This document shows positions 35,261-48,640 of a DNA stretch of 64,000 bases, in pieces (the first letter of the stretch is position 1; each line of letters starts with the position of its first letter). The translations under genes were made by a program, and so were the position numbers. Where the stretch lies: positions 50,059,806-50,123,805 of the forward strand of contig CM048848.1 of NCBI GenBank assembly GCA_026545225.1, given 5' to 3'. Origin of the DNA: Cornus controversa. Lineage: Eukaryota > Streptophyta > Magnoliopsida > Cornales > Cornaceae. Under the pieces are notes generated by a model. The model was not told the DNA's origin. It saw only the letters and a program-made list of their open reading frames with translations, and made no database searches.

Positions 35261-36725
35261 AGGAGCATGGGCAAAATTGGATTGATTGGAATGAGAGGAA
35301 AAGAATAGAAATGATTAGGAGGAAAACTTATTTAGTTTTTGTCATAAAAAAATAGAGAATTCGGACGGATTTGGAGGGAGAATTTAGTAACCCTTTGCAG
35401 AGTAATTTTTAGGTTGTGTATGGTATAGTAAGAGGAAAAAGAAAAGAAATGATAACATTGTGAGTAGCGCGGTGCGCAAGTGATTACGAAAACTTGATTA
35501 AAACCTAGAGGAGGAATGATTAGATTTACTTGCTTGTTTTGCTTAATTTTTCAGATTAATTCAATTTTTTAGTTACAATTAAAAATTAAACAATCGATCA
35601 TATAAAACAAGTAAATAAAATAAAGCGTAGAGAAAACACCAGGTTTACATAAAAAAACCCAAGACGACAAAAACTACAGGTGAGGTTGTTTTCTCGGAGA
35701 ACCAAATTCACTATCGTCGAAACAAAGTACAACAAATTCTGTTCCAGACTCACACCCACTCCATTCTGCCAAGAATTTGATGTTGAGCGCCTCACTCTTG
35801 CGACTCCACGTCCAATTGTTGTAGACTTCATACTACGTGACAATCCTTACACAATGGTAATTGGAAAAATATGAATACTCTGCGAATATTCTGTCTCCTT
35901 TGTAGTGCGATTGTCTTCTCCTTCCTCACCAACAAACAGCTGAGAATAAACCAAACGAATGAATGACTTGATCAATAAAAAATCTTTGAAGCAATATTCA
36001 AATGATTGATCAAGCAATGAGAGCCATAACCCTAATCACCCAGTGTATGTGTGTGCTCTAAAAAATAAATCAAATAAGAATTTTCTGACCTAAAAATAAC
36101 TCTTTGGTTTCTATCTCTAAAAATAATAATTTTCTTAAAGCGTAATTAGAGATAAAACATATGAGAATATTTATAGATGATGAAGTCTTATATTTACTTG
36201 AAAAATGAGTTAAAAATCCTTTAAAAATGTTTTCCAAAGTTTTAGGGATTTCAGTAATCAATTTAGAGTCAAAACGGGAGTTTCTAAATAAATAGAAAGG
36301 CAAGTTCGGACTATTTCAACTAAGGTTAAAATCCAATTTGAGATCCTCAGACTACTTGGACTGATCTGAGCTTTAACTAGAATGGTCCAACTTTGAAAAT
36401 TCTAAAAAAATTCTTTCAAAATCCTAATTTTCAAAGCAAGACTTCACTTTATAAAATACTAAGTGTTCTCATGCATTAACCTTGACTATATGACACTCTT
36501 ACTTGATCAACGATGTCCATGAACATGTTCGTCAGCTCCATAATTGATTGCAATGAATGGAACAGTAAATTATAACTCGATCAACTTAGTTTTGACATCG
36601 AAATTCATCAATTACAAATATATACGTCACAAACATTAGTTATGAAAAAAAGGAAATAAAAAATAATATTAGCCTTTTATTGTGTTTGGCTCATTAATGA
36701 AAGAAAGGAAATGAAAAAATATTAA
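35261..36725. other. Unassigned higher-complexity region
   Basis: The part 35640-35950 is more balanced in composition than its neighbours (GGAGAACCAAATTCACTATC; CTCACTCTTGCGACTCCACG) but its open frames are short on both strands. It may be LTR-like sequence of an unplaced retroelement. I could not identify ends or genes. Confidence 0.3.
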
Positions 36726-36727
36726 TC

Positions 36728-39700
36728 ATTATCATTTTTGCCTTTGTCCCATATGAATGGGGTCGATCACATGAATTCTCTCTGTCCAATATTTTCTATT
36801 ACATGTCATTTATCCTACAATATTTAACTTTTTAAGTCATTTTTAATAACATCATCTCATGTTATCTTTGGTCACCTTCTCTGTCTCTTACCCTCTATCA
36901 CAACTAGTCTTCCTCACTTCACCAGTGTGTATCTAGGTTTCCGATATATATGTCCAAACCATCTTAGTCTACTCTTTCTAATTTTTTTACAAATGAGTGT
37001 TACACCTTATTTTTCTCTTACACTCTCATTAGCGATCTTATCTCTAGTCACTCCAATCATCCACCTTAACATTCACATTTTCGTTTTATGAACTTGTTCT
37101 TATCCCTTTTTTAGGATGTAACACTTCGTCCCATACAATATAGTTGGTTTAATAACGATCTTATAAAAATTTTCTTTTAGCTTATGTGTTATCTGCTTAT
37201 CAAACAATATCACATTAGTTTGCCTCCATTTTGTCCAACCCGCACATATTATACTAGTTATGTCGCTATCTATCTCTCCATTGTTTTGTATTATCGATCC
37301 TAAGTACCGCAATTGGTTATTTTGAGTAACCTTTTGGTCTTAAAGGGCTAACATTATATTTTCAATGTTCGAATATTCATTAAATTTACACTCTATATAC
37401 TCGATTTTAGTTCAACTAATTTTCAATCCTTTTGATTCTAGAGCATTTCTCCATATTTCTAGTTTTATTATTAAGTTCCTTTTAGAGGTATCTAAGAGCA
37501 CGATATCATCGGCAAACATCATGCACCATGGAATATCATTTTGGAAGTCTTTTTTTTTTTTTTTATCTCATCGAAGATTGTTGCAAAAAGATATGAGTTT
37601 AGCACCGATCCTTGATGCAATCCTACATTTATGAAGAATTCACTAGTGTTACCACACGTAGTATGAACTTTAATTTTTGTATTCATATATGTAGAGACCA
37701 TAAATTTTATTTTATTTTAATTATGGGTGTTAGACCCGAGATGAGTGGTGGACTCGAAATTGAATTGGACTCTTTAAGAGGAGGTGGGACAAAAGTTAAC
37801 TATTGGGAAATGATGTTTATGCTATGGTGTATTTAGTATACGGTTAAAATGGACATGAGGGCCAGAGATTATTGGGTGACTCAAAAAATTATTTGGACTC
37901 CGTATGTGGAGATGGGCCATTGTGTAATTGTCAAAAAGTCTATTAAGGGGTTAAATGATTAGAATTTTGGAGAGAAGGTTTGAGGCATGATTTGTTTGAA
38001 ATTTTTAGGGACAAGGAGCAATATTTTAAGAGATGGAGTACTTAATTTTTAATTAAGGAAAGTTGAGAAAATATAAATAGAGAAAAAAAAGTAAAATCTC
38101 TCATTTTTCACATATATATATCTCTCTCTCAACCGATCAGCTCTCCCCCTCTCTACCAACTTCTTCATCTTCTCTCATTCTCTTTACATTTTTAAGCACA
38201 TGGAGTTGTAACTAGGTGTTGTCCAAAAAGAGAAAAATGTCCCCCTCGTAAAGCTCTACATTTCTACCGATTGGTTTTTAATTCGGAGCATTTGAAATTT
38301 GGTGGAAGCTAGGGTTTGAAACCCAAGAGGGAGAGATTTGCTAATCCAAGTATTTATTATGTTCCTCTTAACTTCATTGCATGCATTCCTTGATTTAACA
38401 TGAATTTGAGTATCTTTGAGACTCAATTATGTATGTATGATGGAATTTAGGAATTTGGTTGGAAATAAAAGGGTTAATATTATGTATTGAGATATGTCAT
38501 GATATCAATCTTGGAAAATTATAGGTCTTATGTTCCATATGGAGTGATGAAGTTCACATGGGTGATAGGTTGTAGGAATTGGGGTTTGGAAAGAAATGAA
38601 TTTTTTATGTTATGTTTTATGATGTCCAAACGTGAAAAATTCATGATCTATGTACTAAATGGTAAGTAGTTGGATATAATATAGCTTCATATACTCAAAC
38701 TAGTGTTATGAACATAGGTTGCTCACAAGGTGTTTGACAAAATGCATGACTAAGAAAATTTTGCATAATTTGTACCATTCTTTGATACTTTGAGATGGAA
38801 TGGTGTAATGTGAGTTTATAATGCATTTTGGATATTTTATATGTTGTTGTCGGGTTTGGAATTGAATTGATTTCAATGTCGAAGTTTATTTTGGCACTTT
38901 GACCCTTGAGTGGCATTGGGTTCCTTTGTGGGTTGAAAGGAAGAGATGTCATTAGGAGATGATGTTATTGAGAATTGAATGTCGTCATATACATAATCAT
39001 GGTGTGGTGCATGTGGTCTTTTATCCTTAACCATGTTTAGTAGAGACTTGTCTATATTAAATTTTATGTGACAAGACACATTTATTGGATTGGGGATCAT
39101 GATTGAGCTTATGATATATACATATACATACATATGTGTGTGTGTATGTGTGCGCGCGCGCGTGTATGCGCGCACATGTGTAAGTGTGTAAATGGGATGA
39201 TGGATGGATATTTTATATCGTAGTGTTAGTTCATAGGCATGGTGATGTTCACCCTTTTTTATCATTGTTAAGTTGTATTTGTTTAAGAAAAATATTGTAT
39301 AAGATGAAGTATGTCCATAAGATTATGGAAAGTGAATAGGGTTATGAACTTGCACATGTGTGGGAGTAACTGGGAGCACACATTGATATTCCAATATGAT
39401 GTTTGTTATTGATATGATTGCATCTATCTTAGTTAATTATTAAGCATATAGTTGGTTGAGGATGAAACCATGAATGGTGATATATAATGGAAAATTGGAT
39501 ATATATTTGCATAGATTTTGTGAATGCATGAAATTGACTTGCAATGGAGATTCATGCGGAGATTTATGGATGTTTTAGTTAAGAAAATGTATGTATGAGG
39601 TGAGATGCGGTTGAAAGGAATGTTTTGGAGACCAAAAACATGATTTTTGGGGTTTATCAGCAAAGTTCAATTGGTCCCCAAAAAGTAGGATCGATGGCAC

Positions 39701-42700
39701 TTTTTGTAGGTCCAAAGGTACTGAGAAAAGTTGCACTGGTACTCCAAATTTACGATCGATACCATTTTGAAACAATAATTTGGCTCAATTTTACAAAATT
39801 CATAATTTTTTCGTTATAACTCTGATTGAGGTAATTCTTTTTTTGAAATTAAGTGTCTCAGAGTCTAATTTTCATTAAGGATGATTTTAGGGTTTATTTG
39901 AAATTATAATTTCATGGGAAGTTAGAATTATTTTTCATACAGTTTGATAGGTCGTGAAGTGAAAAGCTGATAGAACTTGGAAAATATACATGAACATGAG
40001 GGTTTAAGTTCAATAGTTGAAATAATATAATGAATAGTGATATATGGTCCCTGTTGTTGAGGTTTGAAATGAGTTTAATTATTAACTTAAAAGTTGTGTT
40101 GTTTGTGCATGATAGGTTTTTGATAAAATGTCCCAAAGGGGCGTCCTTATGCAATAGAGGAGTTTTGGTCAAACTAGCCTTAAGTTGGGCGTTGAGTTAG
40201 GCTTTTAAAAGGTTAATGATCAAATGCATTGTGCTATGAAGGATAGATCATGTTATATGATCTATGTTGTTATTGGAAAATGAATAATATATGCATACTT
40301 GGTGGGATGAGAGAAAACTAAAATCTTAAGGTCAAGTGTGTTCTTAATTTTGTGAAAATCTCATGACTTGATATTAGATTATTATGGGGATGTGTTGGGT
40401 AAATTGTGAACTCGAAGAAATGTGATTTGAATATAGTGGTAAGTTAAAATCTTGTGACCATTGTGTGATAATTTAAAATTGCCATTGGATTAGACTACGT
40501 GCTTGCATTTGAGGATCTCATGCATGGTTGTGTGTTTGAATATGCACTCAATGTGTGTACATGTATATGTGTGTGCGGATCACATCTGTGTGAGTATAAC
40601 ATACATGTATATATGATTTTGCATGGTACATGCTATAGTTGAGAAAAATATTACACACGTTTTGGCCATATGTTGCTTTGCGTGTGTTGGTTGTGTGAAA
40701 CATTGGTATGGTGTTAATTTTCAAAGTTTGGATCATGGAAAAGGGGGAATGAAATTCTTCGGGGTTGAAAGCCCTCAAACTTGGCCAAGTATGTTGCTTC
40801 ACCGGTGAGTTAGTAGCCCAGAAAGATGAGGTAGGGTGCGGGGCTACGACATGCACTAGTGTGTGTTATTTGGCCAATCTGATGTTATTTTTCATGAATT
40901 GGGAAGTGTTCCCTTCATGGGTGAGTTCATTGTGCATTGACACTTATTTTGAAAATGTGACATGTATATGTGTGTGACAAATAGGTTGAGTATGTGATAT
41001 GTGTGAGTATGTAACGCATGGTGTGTTTTAGAAAAATATGCATGTGATGCACACAATGTTTGAAATGTGAAAAGATATATTATGTGATTCATGGATGGTG
41101 TTATGTGAAAAACGTGTATTCATGTGTAGCATGAAATTGGTATAGGAAATGATACTTGTACATGTAACTTGGAACATGATGTGTTGACATTAGAGACTTC
41201 ATTTGGTGATGGCTTGGTAATTTTTGAATAAATCATGATGTAGAAATATTGGTATTGTTATGAATAACAATTGATAAACCTAAGTTGTGATTGATAGGCG
41301 TTAAGTCCTCCTTGCCAGGTCCACGAGTGTTATATATCCCTTATGATTGGGAAATGAGGAGATTGCAAAACCTAAGAATGATAGGTTTCCCAAATAGTAG
41401 ACGGTATAGTCTTTTCCATTGATTCACTATATAAGAGTGGATAGATTTGTAAGATATTCTTGTCTTGGTTGTAGTTAGGATAAAGAGAAAATTTCTTCAT
41501 TTGGTCTTGAATGTGATTTCTTCATCTTAAGGTTTGCTGATTATGACGGGATATGGATGTCATACTTTGTATGCATTGTTATTAACTATAGTATCGATAA
41601 ACCAGTGTTAGGATTTCTCTACTGAGCTGTCGACGTTCATCCCATTATCTATTATCTCTTTTAGGTGACAATAAATATGGATGATATGACATTTCTCGTT
41701 ATTGTTTCTGCGCGTTGAGAATTTATTATTCTATTTTTTGATAAGATATGCAATGATGATCTTATTCATTTGTATTAAAAGGAATATATTATTGATTTTG
41801 TAAGGAATGTTCTCGGTGGAGAACCATTGTATTTATTTTTTTGAAATTCAATTATGATAATAGATTGACAATTATAAACTATGGAGATGTAAGTTAATTC
41901 ATTTGTGGTTCCATGGAATATAAATCCTATATTCTTCGTATATATCTCTGATGGACTATTATTTATTAAAATTTGAGGTTACGATGAATTCATGCCCTTA
42001 AGATATTTCTTTTATGATCACGGATTCGAGTCTTGGGATTCGGGTCGTGACAATATACATATCTTGGATAATTTTTGTGATTTGTAAGGGAACTTGTTTT
42101 CTTTGTAGGGGTCACCTAATTATATCCCTTGGGACCCTATCATACATTTTTTCTAAGTATATAAAATCATATGTAAGTTTTGTTTCTTACTTTACATGTT
42201 TCAACTAATTGCCTAAGTAGATATATAGCTTTTATTGTTGATTTTTTGACATTAACCCGAATTGGTTATCCGATACCAAGGACTTCTTCCTTAGTCTCTG
42301 TTCTATGACTCTTTACCACACTTTTATTGTATGACTTATTAATTTAATTTCTTTATAGTAGTCACAATTTTGAATATCCCCTTGTTTTTATAAAATGGTA
42401 CTATTGTATTCTCTCTCCATTCATTTGGCATCATACCATGCTCTAGGATATTGTTAAACAACTTTGTTAACCACTCAAGTTCTACGTTCCCTAACGTTCG
42501 CCACGTCTCTATGGGAATATTATATTGACCTACCGCTTTATTACTCCCCATTTTCTTAAGTGTATCATCTACCTTCTTTTTAGTAATTTTATCAATCATT
42601 CATATGTTAACTTCATTTTCTTCTACTTCTTCTCTAGGGTATTCATCATTTAAAAAATTTTGAAAATAATTATTTCATCTGTTTAATGTGCCGCTTTCTT

Positions 42701-43925
42701 TGACTAAAATAGTGTCGTCTATGTCCTTAATACATCTAATTTAGTTTAGGTCTTTATTTGATCTTTTCCTATTCTTTGCTAATTTATAAATATTCTTCTC
42801 ATCCTTTTTTGTGCTTAGTTTTTCATATAAGACATTTAATGAGTTTTGTTTGGCTTTGCTTACTATGTTCATTAGTTTACCTTTGAGTTTATTATATATG
42901 TCTAAGTCTTCTTGGAGTTTACTTTTTTGCCATACTTTAAAGCTTTTCCTCTTTTGTTTAATGATTTGTTGTACTTTCTCCTTCCACCACCATGTCTCTT
43001 TCTTAATGAACTTCCTTCCTTTAGTTTCGCCCAAGACTTCTTTTATTTTATTCCTAATATAAATCGCCATTTTGGACCATAGATTATTTACATCATCATT
43101 CCAATCATATTGCTTATCCTTAAGTATTTGTTCTTTAAATGTGGTCGTTTTACTACTTTATAAATCTTTCCATTTAATGTTCTTATGTCCTTTTTTTGTA
43201 CTTTTATACTTAAACCCTTTGATTAATATATCCAAAATTAGTATAGAATGTTATGTTATGAGAATTTTTTTGGGAATTACTTTACAATCTTTACATGAAA
43301 CCCATTCCCTTCTTCTATACAAGTAATAATCAATTTGTATTTTACTTAATCCATTTTTATATGTTATTAGATATTCTTCTTTTTTAAAGAAAGAATTAGC
43401 TATAGCTAATTCATATGCTTCTGCAAAGTTTAAAAGTGTTTCTCGTGTCCTATTTCACTCTCCAAAAGCATATCCTCCATAGATTCATGTATATTTCATC
43501 ATATCAACTCTTACAAGTTCGTTTAAGTCACTGCCTACAAAAATACTCTCATGATTTGGTTTTGATTATATTAATTCGTCTAATGAGCCCCAAAAAAGTT
43601 TTTTGTAGTGTCATTTAATGCTCCTTGAGGAGCGTACGGACTTATTATATTCAAGATATGTTTATCTAGCACAATTTTAATAGCTATTAATCTATCGTTT
43701 TGTCTTCTCACCTCTACTACTTTATCCCTCGTGTTGTGATCTATTATTATGCCTACTCCATTTCGTTGGTTATCTTTTTCTCCCGAATAGAAAAATTTAT
43801 AACCCTCCCTAATCTTTCTAGCTTTTTCATCTTTCCATTTAGTTTCTTGTAAGCAAATTACTAGTTCATTGCACCTACTAGTTAATGTTGCTAGCCTAAT
43901 TTTTCGTGACTTATTTTTGTGGTAT
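36728..43925 (-). mobile_element. RTE-clade LINE, interrupted by a solo-LTR insertion
   Basis: Read on the minus strand the element runs from an AP endonuclease region (about 43925-43000; motif LQETKWKDEKARKIREGYKF near 43.83 kb and a SPYAPQG-type motif near 43.63 kb) through a linker and the reverse-transcriptase N-part (VDDTLKKMGSNKAVG..IP, WRENTIVPFYKNKG at 42339-42599). It then jumps across the insertion to the palm (LHQGSVLNSYLFA; catalytic FADDIVL at about 37500-37520) and the RTE C-terminal region (MRYLGSIIQNNGEID, FYKIVIKPTILYGTKC at 37100-37312). The 3' UTR holds a CGACCCCATTCATATGGGAC motif near 36770, typical of plant RTEs, and an ATGATAATGATT tail. Several stops and shifts break the frame, so it is a dead copy of about 2.8 kb without the insert. 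Confidence 0.9.
37690..42052 (-). mobile_element. Solo LTR (Ty3/gypsy-like), 4.36 kb, nested in the LINE
   Basis: Inserted in the reverse-transcriptase region of the RTE LINE. Ends are TGTAGAGACC...GGTCGTGACA, that is, TG...CA, with TGTCACGACCCGAATCCC as the start in minus orientation, a type common for plant gypsy LTRs. A perfect 5-bp target duplication ATATA lies at 37685-37689 and 42053-42057. No internal terminal repeat, primer site, gag or pol was seen, so one long LTR left by recombination is the simplest reading. A large non-autonomous element is the alternative. Composition is distinctive (G+T-rich plus strand, repeated TGTGTG/TATGTG). Open frames inside have no recognisable products. 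Confidence 0.75.
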
Positions 43926-43954
43926 TTCTTAGTTGAGTGAGAATTGAAAAAGTA

Positions 43955-44420
43955 TTTATTAATCTTAAATTATGTTTGGAAGAATAGTGAAGAGAAAAGA
44001 GAGGAAAGAGTTAATTTTAATTTTACGAATGATAAGGGTAAAATTGAAATTCACTTGTTATAGAAAACAAGGGCAAACATGTAGTTACAAATTCTCTTGT
44101 CATTTTACTCGCCTCTTCGGAAGGATAAGCAAAATCACTGTGTAATGGGTTGGTGAGACACATAAAATAAGTGAATTGAAGATTTCTCTCAAAATGTTTT
44201 CCTCTCGTTTTCATTTTTCCAAACTGACCTTTATTCGTCTAAAAGTGAATGAAAATGAAATAAACAAGAAAATAATAGAAGAGTTGGTAATTACTTGTTT
44301 CGCCCCTCTTTTTTTTAAAAAAAAAAGGAAATTCAAGTTTTAAGCTTATTATATAAAAAAATAAAATAATTATTTCTTTTTTTCCTTTTCGATATCTTTT
44401 TTCAAACACAATTTAAGGTT
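43955..44420. mobile_element. TIR element fragment, non-autonomous
   Basis: CTTAAATTATGTTTGGAAGAATAG at about 43961 is mirrored by CTTTTTTCAAACACAATTTAAG near 44413. The interior is purine-rich on the left and pyrimidine-rich on the right. No target duplication was found. Confidence 0.5.
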
Positions 44421-45215
44421 TATATTATCCTTTACTTTATTTTTTCTCATTAATCAACTAATCACAATAATAGGAGCTAAACACTATCATTTTTTTTTCT
44501 TTCATAACTAATGTGATTCTTTCTTTTCTTTCCAGTTCAGATGTGCTAAGCGCAATCTCATAACTTCTAGCTCGAATTTGTTGTTGTAATGGTGCTATAA
44601 TTTTTCGATACATTAAATATGTTTTTTCACAGATTTAAATATGTTTTTCAATAAATTTGTTCTTTTTTTTACACATTAATTTTTTAATATATTAATTCTA
44701 TTTTCCAACACATTAAATCTCACTGAGATACTTAAATTTATTGTGTCGAAAACCGATTTCATTGGGTAAAAAAACTACAATTCACAGCAGAGCATCCTAG
44801 TTGAATAACTCCTCTCAGTTTGGAAGAATAATGATCCACTTTGAGATCTACATCACCAAAAAGTGACCATTCCTCATTTGACACATTAATGGCTATCCAA
44901 ACTACTCGCATGTATGTATATATAAAATTATATTACAAAAATAAGTAAAATTTTACAAAAGCTTATATGCAAGCAAAAACACTATTGCTCACTGTTAGGA
45001 GAAGATTTGCTATTGCTCATCTGGATCATGCGTGTACAATACGCAAGATGATTGCATGCGTATAATAATACACATGGTCTAGATTTACTCGATTTGGTGT
45101 ATTTACAACCCACTATTTGAGGTTTTTTCAAAAACATAAGTTTTATAAATGTGTGGGGGAATATATTTACCCATTGAAAGAAAAAATAAATGCAAAATAA
45201 AATGTTGAGATTTGA
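44421..45215. other. Intergenic, nothing recognised
   Basis: AT-rich; no gene or resolved repeat. Confidence 0.4.
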
Positions 45216-45219
45216 GACC

Positions 45220-45775
45220 GAAGAAGCACGGATACTTCTACACGAGTAATGTATCCGATATCGATACTCTTCGAATACTTCCGGATACGTGTCCGATACT
45301 TCCTAAACGTATCCATAATTTTAAAATATATTTTTTTATTTCTAACACGTATCCGATACTTCTCAAATATTTCGACCACATATCTAATATTTCTCAAATA
45401 TTTCAAAACACATTTTAAACAAATTTTGAACATGAAAATATAATTTTTTTAACAATAATATCATATTATAATGGTTAAGAAAAACTTAAAATTTATTTTA
45501 AAAATAAGTGTTAAGATACATATTATGATTTAGTACAAAATTCATTCATACTAATTATACAATGACTCTTTAACTCTTATTTTGTTTGTTAATGATAATA
45601 TTTTATAAAAAAATGTTAATAACTTATTTTTTACATATATAAAAATTTAATTTATTATTTTTATATTGTGATATCTTGCAGTATTCATATTCTACTCTTT
45701 TTAAAATTTATTGTATCATTATACTCATATCGTGTCTCTGACGTGTTTTGTATCTGTATCCATCCTTCTTATCTT
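45220..45775. mobile_element. MITE-like element with GTATCCGATAC repeats
   Basis: It starts GAAGCACGGATACTTC and ends with the mirrored GTATCTGTATCCATCCTTC. The left half carries repeated ACGTATCCGATAC / CTTCTCAAATATTTC motifs. It produces open frames on both strands (for example 45167-45433) that are repeat-derived. Confidence 0.5.
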
Positions 45776-45948
45776 GACCCGAAAGTTCAAATTATAAAAC
45801 CATTAGATAACAGCACCCAAAGCAATCGACTTTAATTGAGGGCCCTTACCACGTAGTAATTGAAATCTTCCACTAGTTAGAAAGTTCCTCACATTTTCAT
45901 GACAGTGACTATTGAAGTTAGGGACCACATTCAGATCTAACGGTCTTT

Positions 45949-45997
<49 letters not shown>

Positions 45998-46751
45998 GTA
46001 AATGTATATGTATATATATTTGTGTGTGTTAATATCTTGAGATCATATAGATACAAGTCAATTAACTACTCTCGAAGTATTAATGGAGATTACGTATTCA
46101 TAAAACCTACTGTATATATTTTTATGTAAAGCATTAGTAGGTAAAGAGAGTAATTCTGGCCTTTGATTGTAATCAGGTTTCTTCTTAATGCATCTCCTCT
46201 GTTTGATTAAAAAAAAAAATTATTGATTAAAAATACCATCATAACTAGTTGAAAGGTCTATATCTTATCATATTTAGTGTGATTTTGATCAAATTCCACT
46301 TGGTTTAACTAAAAAGATACAGTAAAAGGGTGTTATTTTCCATTTAAATAAATATTCATGGAACTTTGGAAATCTCTTTAGCCATTACTTCAAGGTATAC
46401 ATTAAAAAAAAAGTAAATACATAATGAAATTTAATTGTTATTGTGAAACGGATGTCAATTTGTTGTGCTCTAATATCGCGGAAGCAAACATGTAATAAAG
46501 TGAACCAAACAATAAATCAAAAAATAAGAGGAAAAGTAAACATGTCACACAAATATTTACGCGGTCCACTTAAAGTCCAGGTTACGTTCATGGTGGAGAT
46601 TCGTCAAATAATTTCACTCTGCGAAAAATAAGGAAAAAAAAAATTACAAGTTTCAGTTCCAAACTCAATCTCTCTCCTCAACCCTCTGTTTCTCTAGCCC
46701 CCACCTCTGTTTTTTTCCTTGAAAGATTATCCTTTCCAAACCCTAGATGCT

Positions 46752-46789
<38 letters not shown>

Positions 46790-47090
46790 CATATATATAA
46801 GTTACAAGAGAATTATAAAAACGGGCTCAAAAAATTCAAGAAAATATCTTTTTATTTCTGTCGAGTGAAGCGTTCTGATTTTTTTTATCAATCCTCTCTA
46901 CACTTTCTAAACTCTCTATGATCGAAAACTTTAATTGATCGAAAATTTCGATCGAAGATGGGGATCAATACAATTGATCTTAGAAACAATTCGAACCACA
47001 ACTTTTCAATTACAATAAAATTATGATAGATTTGGCACGCAGAAATAGAATAAAGTGGAAATAAAATACAATTGAAAATAAAATGAGAAT
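45776..47090. other. Intergenic, microsatellites only
   Basis: (TA)n at 45953-45993, and (CA)n then (TA)n at 46753-46790. No gene is supported. Confidence 0.4.
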
Positions 47091-47103
47091 GATAAAAGAA
47101 TTA

Positions 47104-47357
47104 GAGTAATGCTACACATCATGAGATTATTTCATAAATTTTTATTATGAATGATGTGGTAGGTAACAATTCTATATTTATAAGAATTCCACCAATAATA
47201 AATTTTTATTTTTAATTATTATTTTAAAAGATAAAATTAAATAGTGATTTAATGTTGGTGGGATTCTCCCATACATGGAGTCCCAATGATATTATCACCT
47301 ATCACATTATTTATGATAGAAATTCATGAAATAATTTTGTGAAATTTAGGATTTCCG
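47104..47357. mobile_element. Mutator-type MITE, copy 3
   Basis: It begins GAGTAATGCTACACATCATG and ends GTGAAATTTAGGATTTCCG. The 9-bp target duplication AAAGAATTA lies at 47095-47103 and 47358-47366. Inner arms (TGATGTGGTAGGTAAC / ATTATCACCTATCACATTATT) pair. Confidence 0.88.
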
Positions 47358-48108
47358 AAAGAATTAAATGGTGATTCTCAACCAAGGATTTTACCAAACA
47401 AAAATAATGATAAATAATAATGTGATGAAAAACTTCTAGTCCGTGCCCAATTTATTTTTCTTGTTCCTGGTCTAGACGTTGGAGAGTGTGTGTGTATATA
47501 TATATAAATATTCAATTCCTACTCTACTCATTTATTAGGATTTGTTTATATATTACAATTTCTTTTCGTTAGACACAAACATATTTAATTATTTTGTTTA
47601 TAATTAAATATGTGTGTGGTCTCTCCATAAATTCAACAGATTTAATATAAACAAATTCAACGGATAAAAAAAATCTGAATCTGATTCAAATTGTCATTTA
47701 AGAAATGTATTAGATTTGGCCATGTCCACATCCACTTAGTCAAGTGTTGATCAGCCTTTTCATTTTCACCGTCCAAGAGGAAAATGACAACGCACAGATT
47801 GTTCTTTTTGTACTTTGCTATCTTTTATTGAAAAAGCTACTACTAGTTGGTATTCAAATCGAAAACAATAACAAAAATTAGGAGCACAACATTTCGTTGT
47901 TTACAAATTGATAAAATTAGAAATGAAGTCGTTTTCAATGATTTTTTAATATTAAAATTGGAATAGTTGAGTTTGGTTCGATTTTTTAACAATTTTTTGT
48001 TAATTTTTTTTTAAACACTGACAAAATACACACGCATACTTATGCATGCCAAGTTATAATAGACTAAAAGCGATTAATATTTATTTATATATTTTATATT
48101 AGATAAAT

Positions 48109-48351
48109 GAGCAATACTACACGTCATGAAATTATTTATAATTTTGTATCATTAATGATGTAGCAGATAACAATTCTATATTTATAGGAATCTCACCTGT
48201 AATGAATCTTTATTTTTTATTATTTTAGGAGATAAAATTAAATGGTAAATTAGTATTTGTGGGATCCCCCGGAGTTCTAATAGTATTATCACTTGTCACA
48301 TAGATTCGAGTTAAAATTGGTGAAATAAAATCGTGAAGTTTAGCATTTTCC
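48109..48351. mobile_element. Mutator-type MITE, copy 4
   Basis: It begins GAGCAATACTACACGTCATG and ends GTGAAGTTTAGCATTTTCC. The 9-bp target duplication TAGATAAAT lies at 48100-48108 and 48352-48360. Its right arm resembles copy 1 (TAGATTCGAGTTAAAATT) and its left arm copies 2 and 3 (CATGAAATTATTT), so it looks mosaic. Confidence 0.88.
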
Positions 48352-48484
48352 TAGATAAATATAAAGAGTATTAAAACTTAAAAGCTACTAGTATTTATCT
48401 ATATATTATATATTTTATACTTTATATATAAATAGAACACTAAAGTTTAGAAGGTTTTAGTATTTATTTATATATTATATATAT

Positions 48485-48640
48485 TTTTTAACAGTTCTAG
48501 TTCCGGTTCCTTGACTTGGAACCGTAGTGAATGGTTCCTAAAATTTGGAATCGGAACCATAGTGAACGGTTCGGTTTAGTTACGATTTTTACGGTTTCGG
48601 TTTCGATTTTACCGGTTCTTTGTGCACCCTAAACAAAACC
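48485..48640. mobile_element. hAT-MITE-like half element
   Basis: GTTCCGGTTCCTTGACTTGGAACC, GAACGGTTCGGTTTAG and GTTCTTTGTGCACCCTAAA match the right half of the hAT MITE family. The left terminus was not located. Confidence 0.5.

Noticed and set aside
38487-41092. Several 60-130 codon frames in the 37.7-42.05 kb insertion
   Set aside because: Frames are short, on both strands, and show no gag, pol or host-domain motifs. They fit chance frames in a biased-composition LTR.
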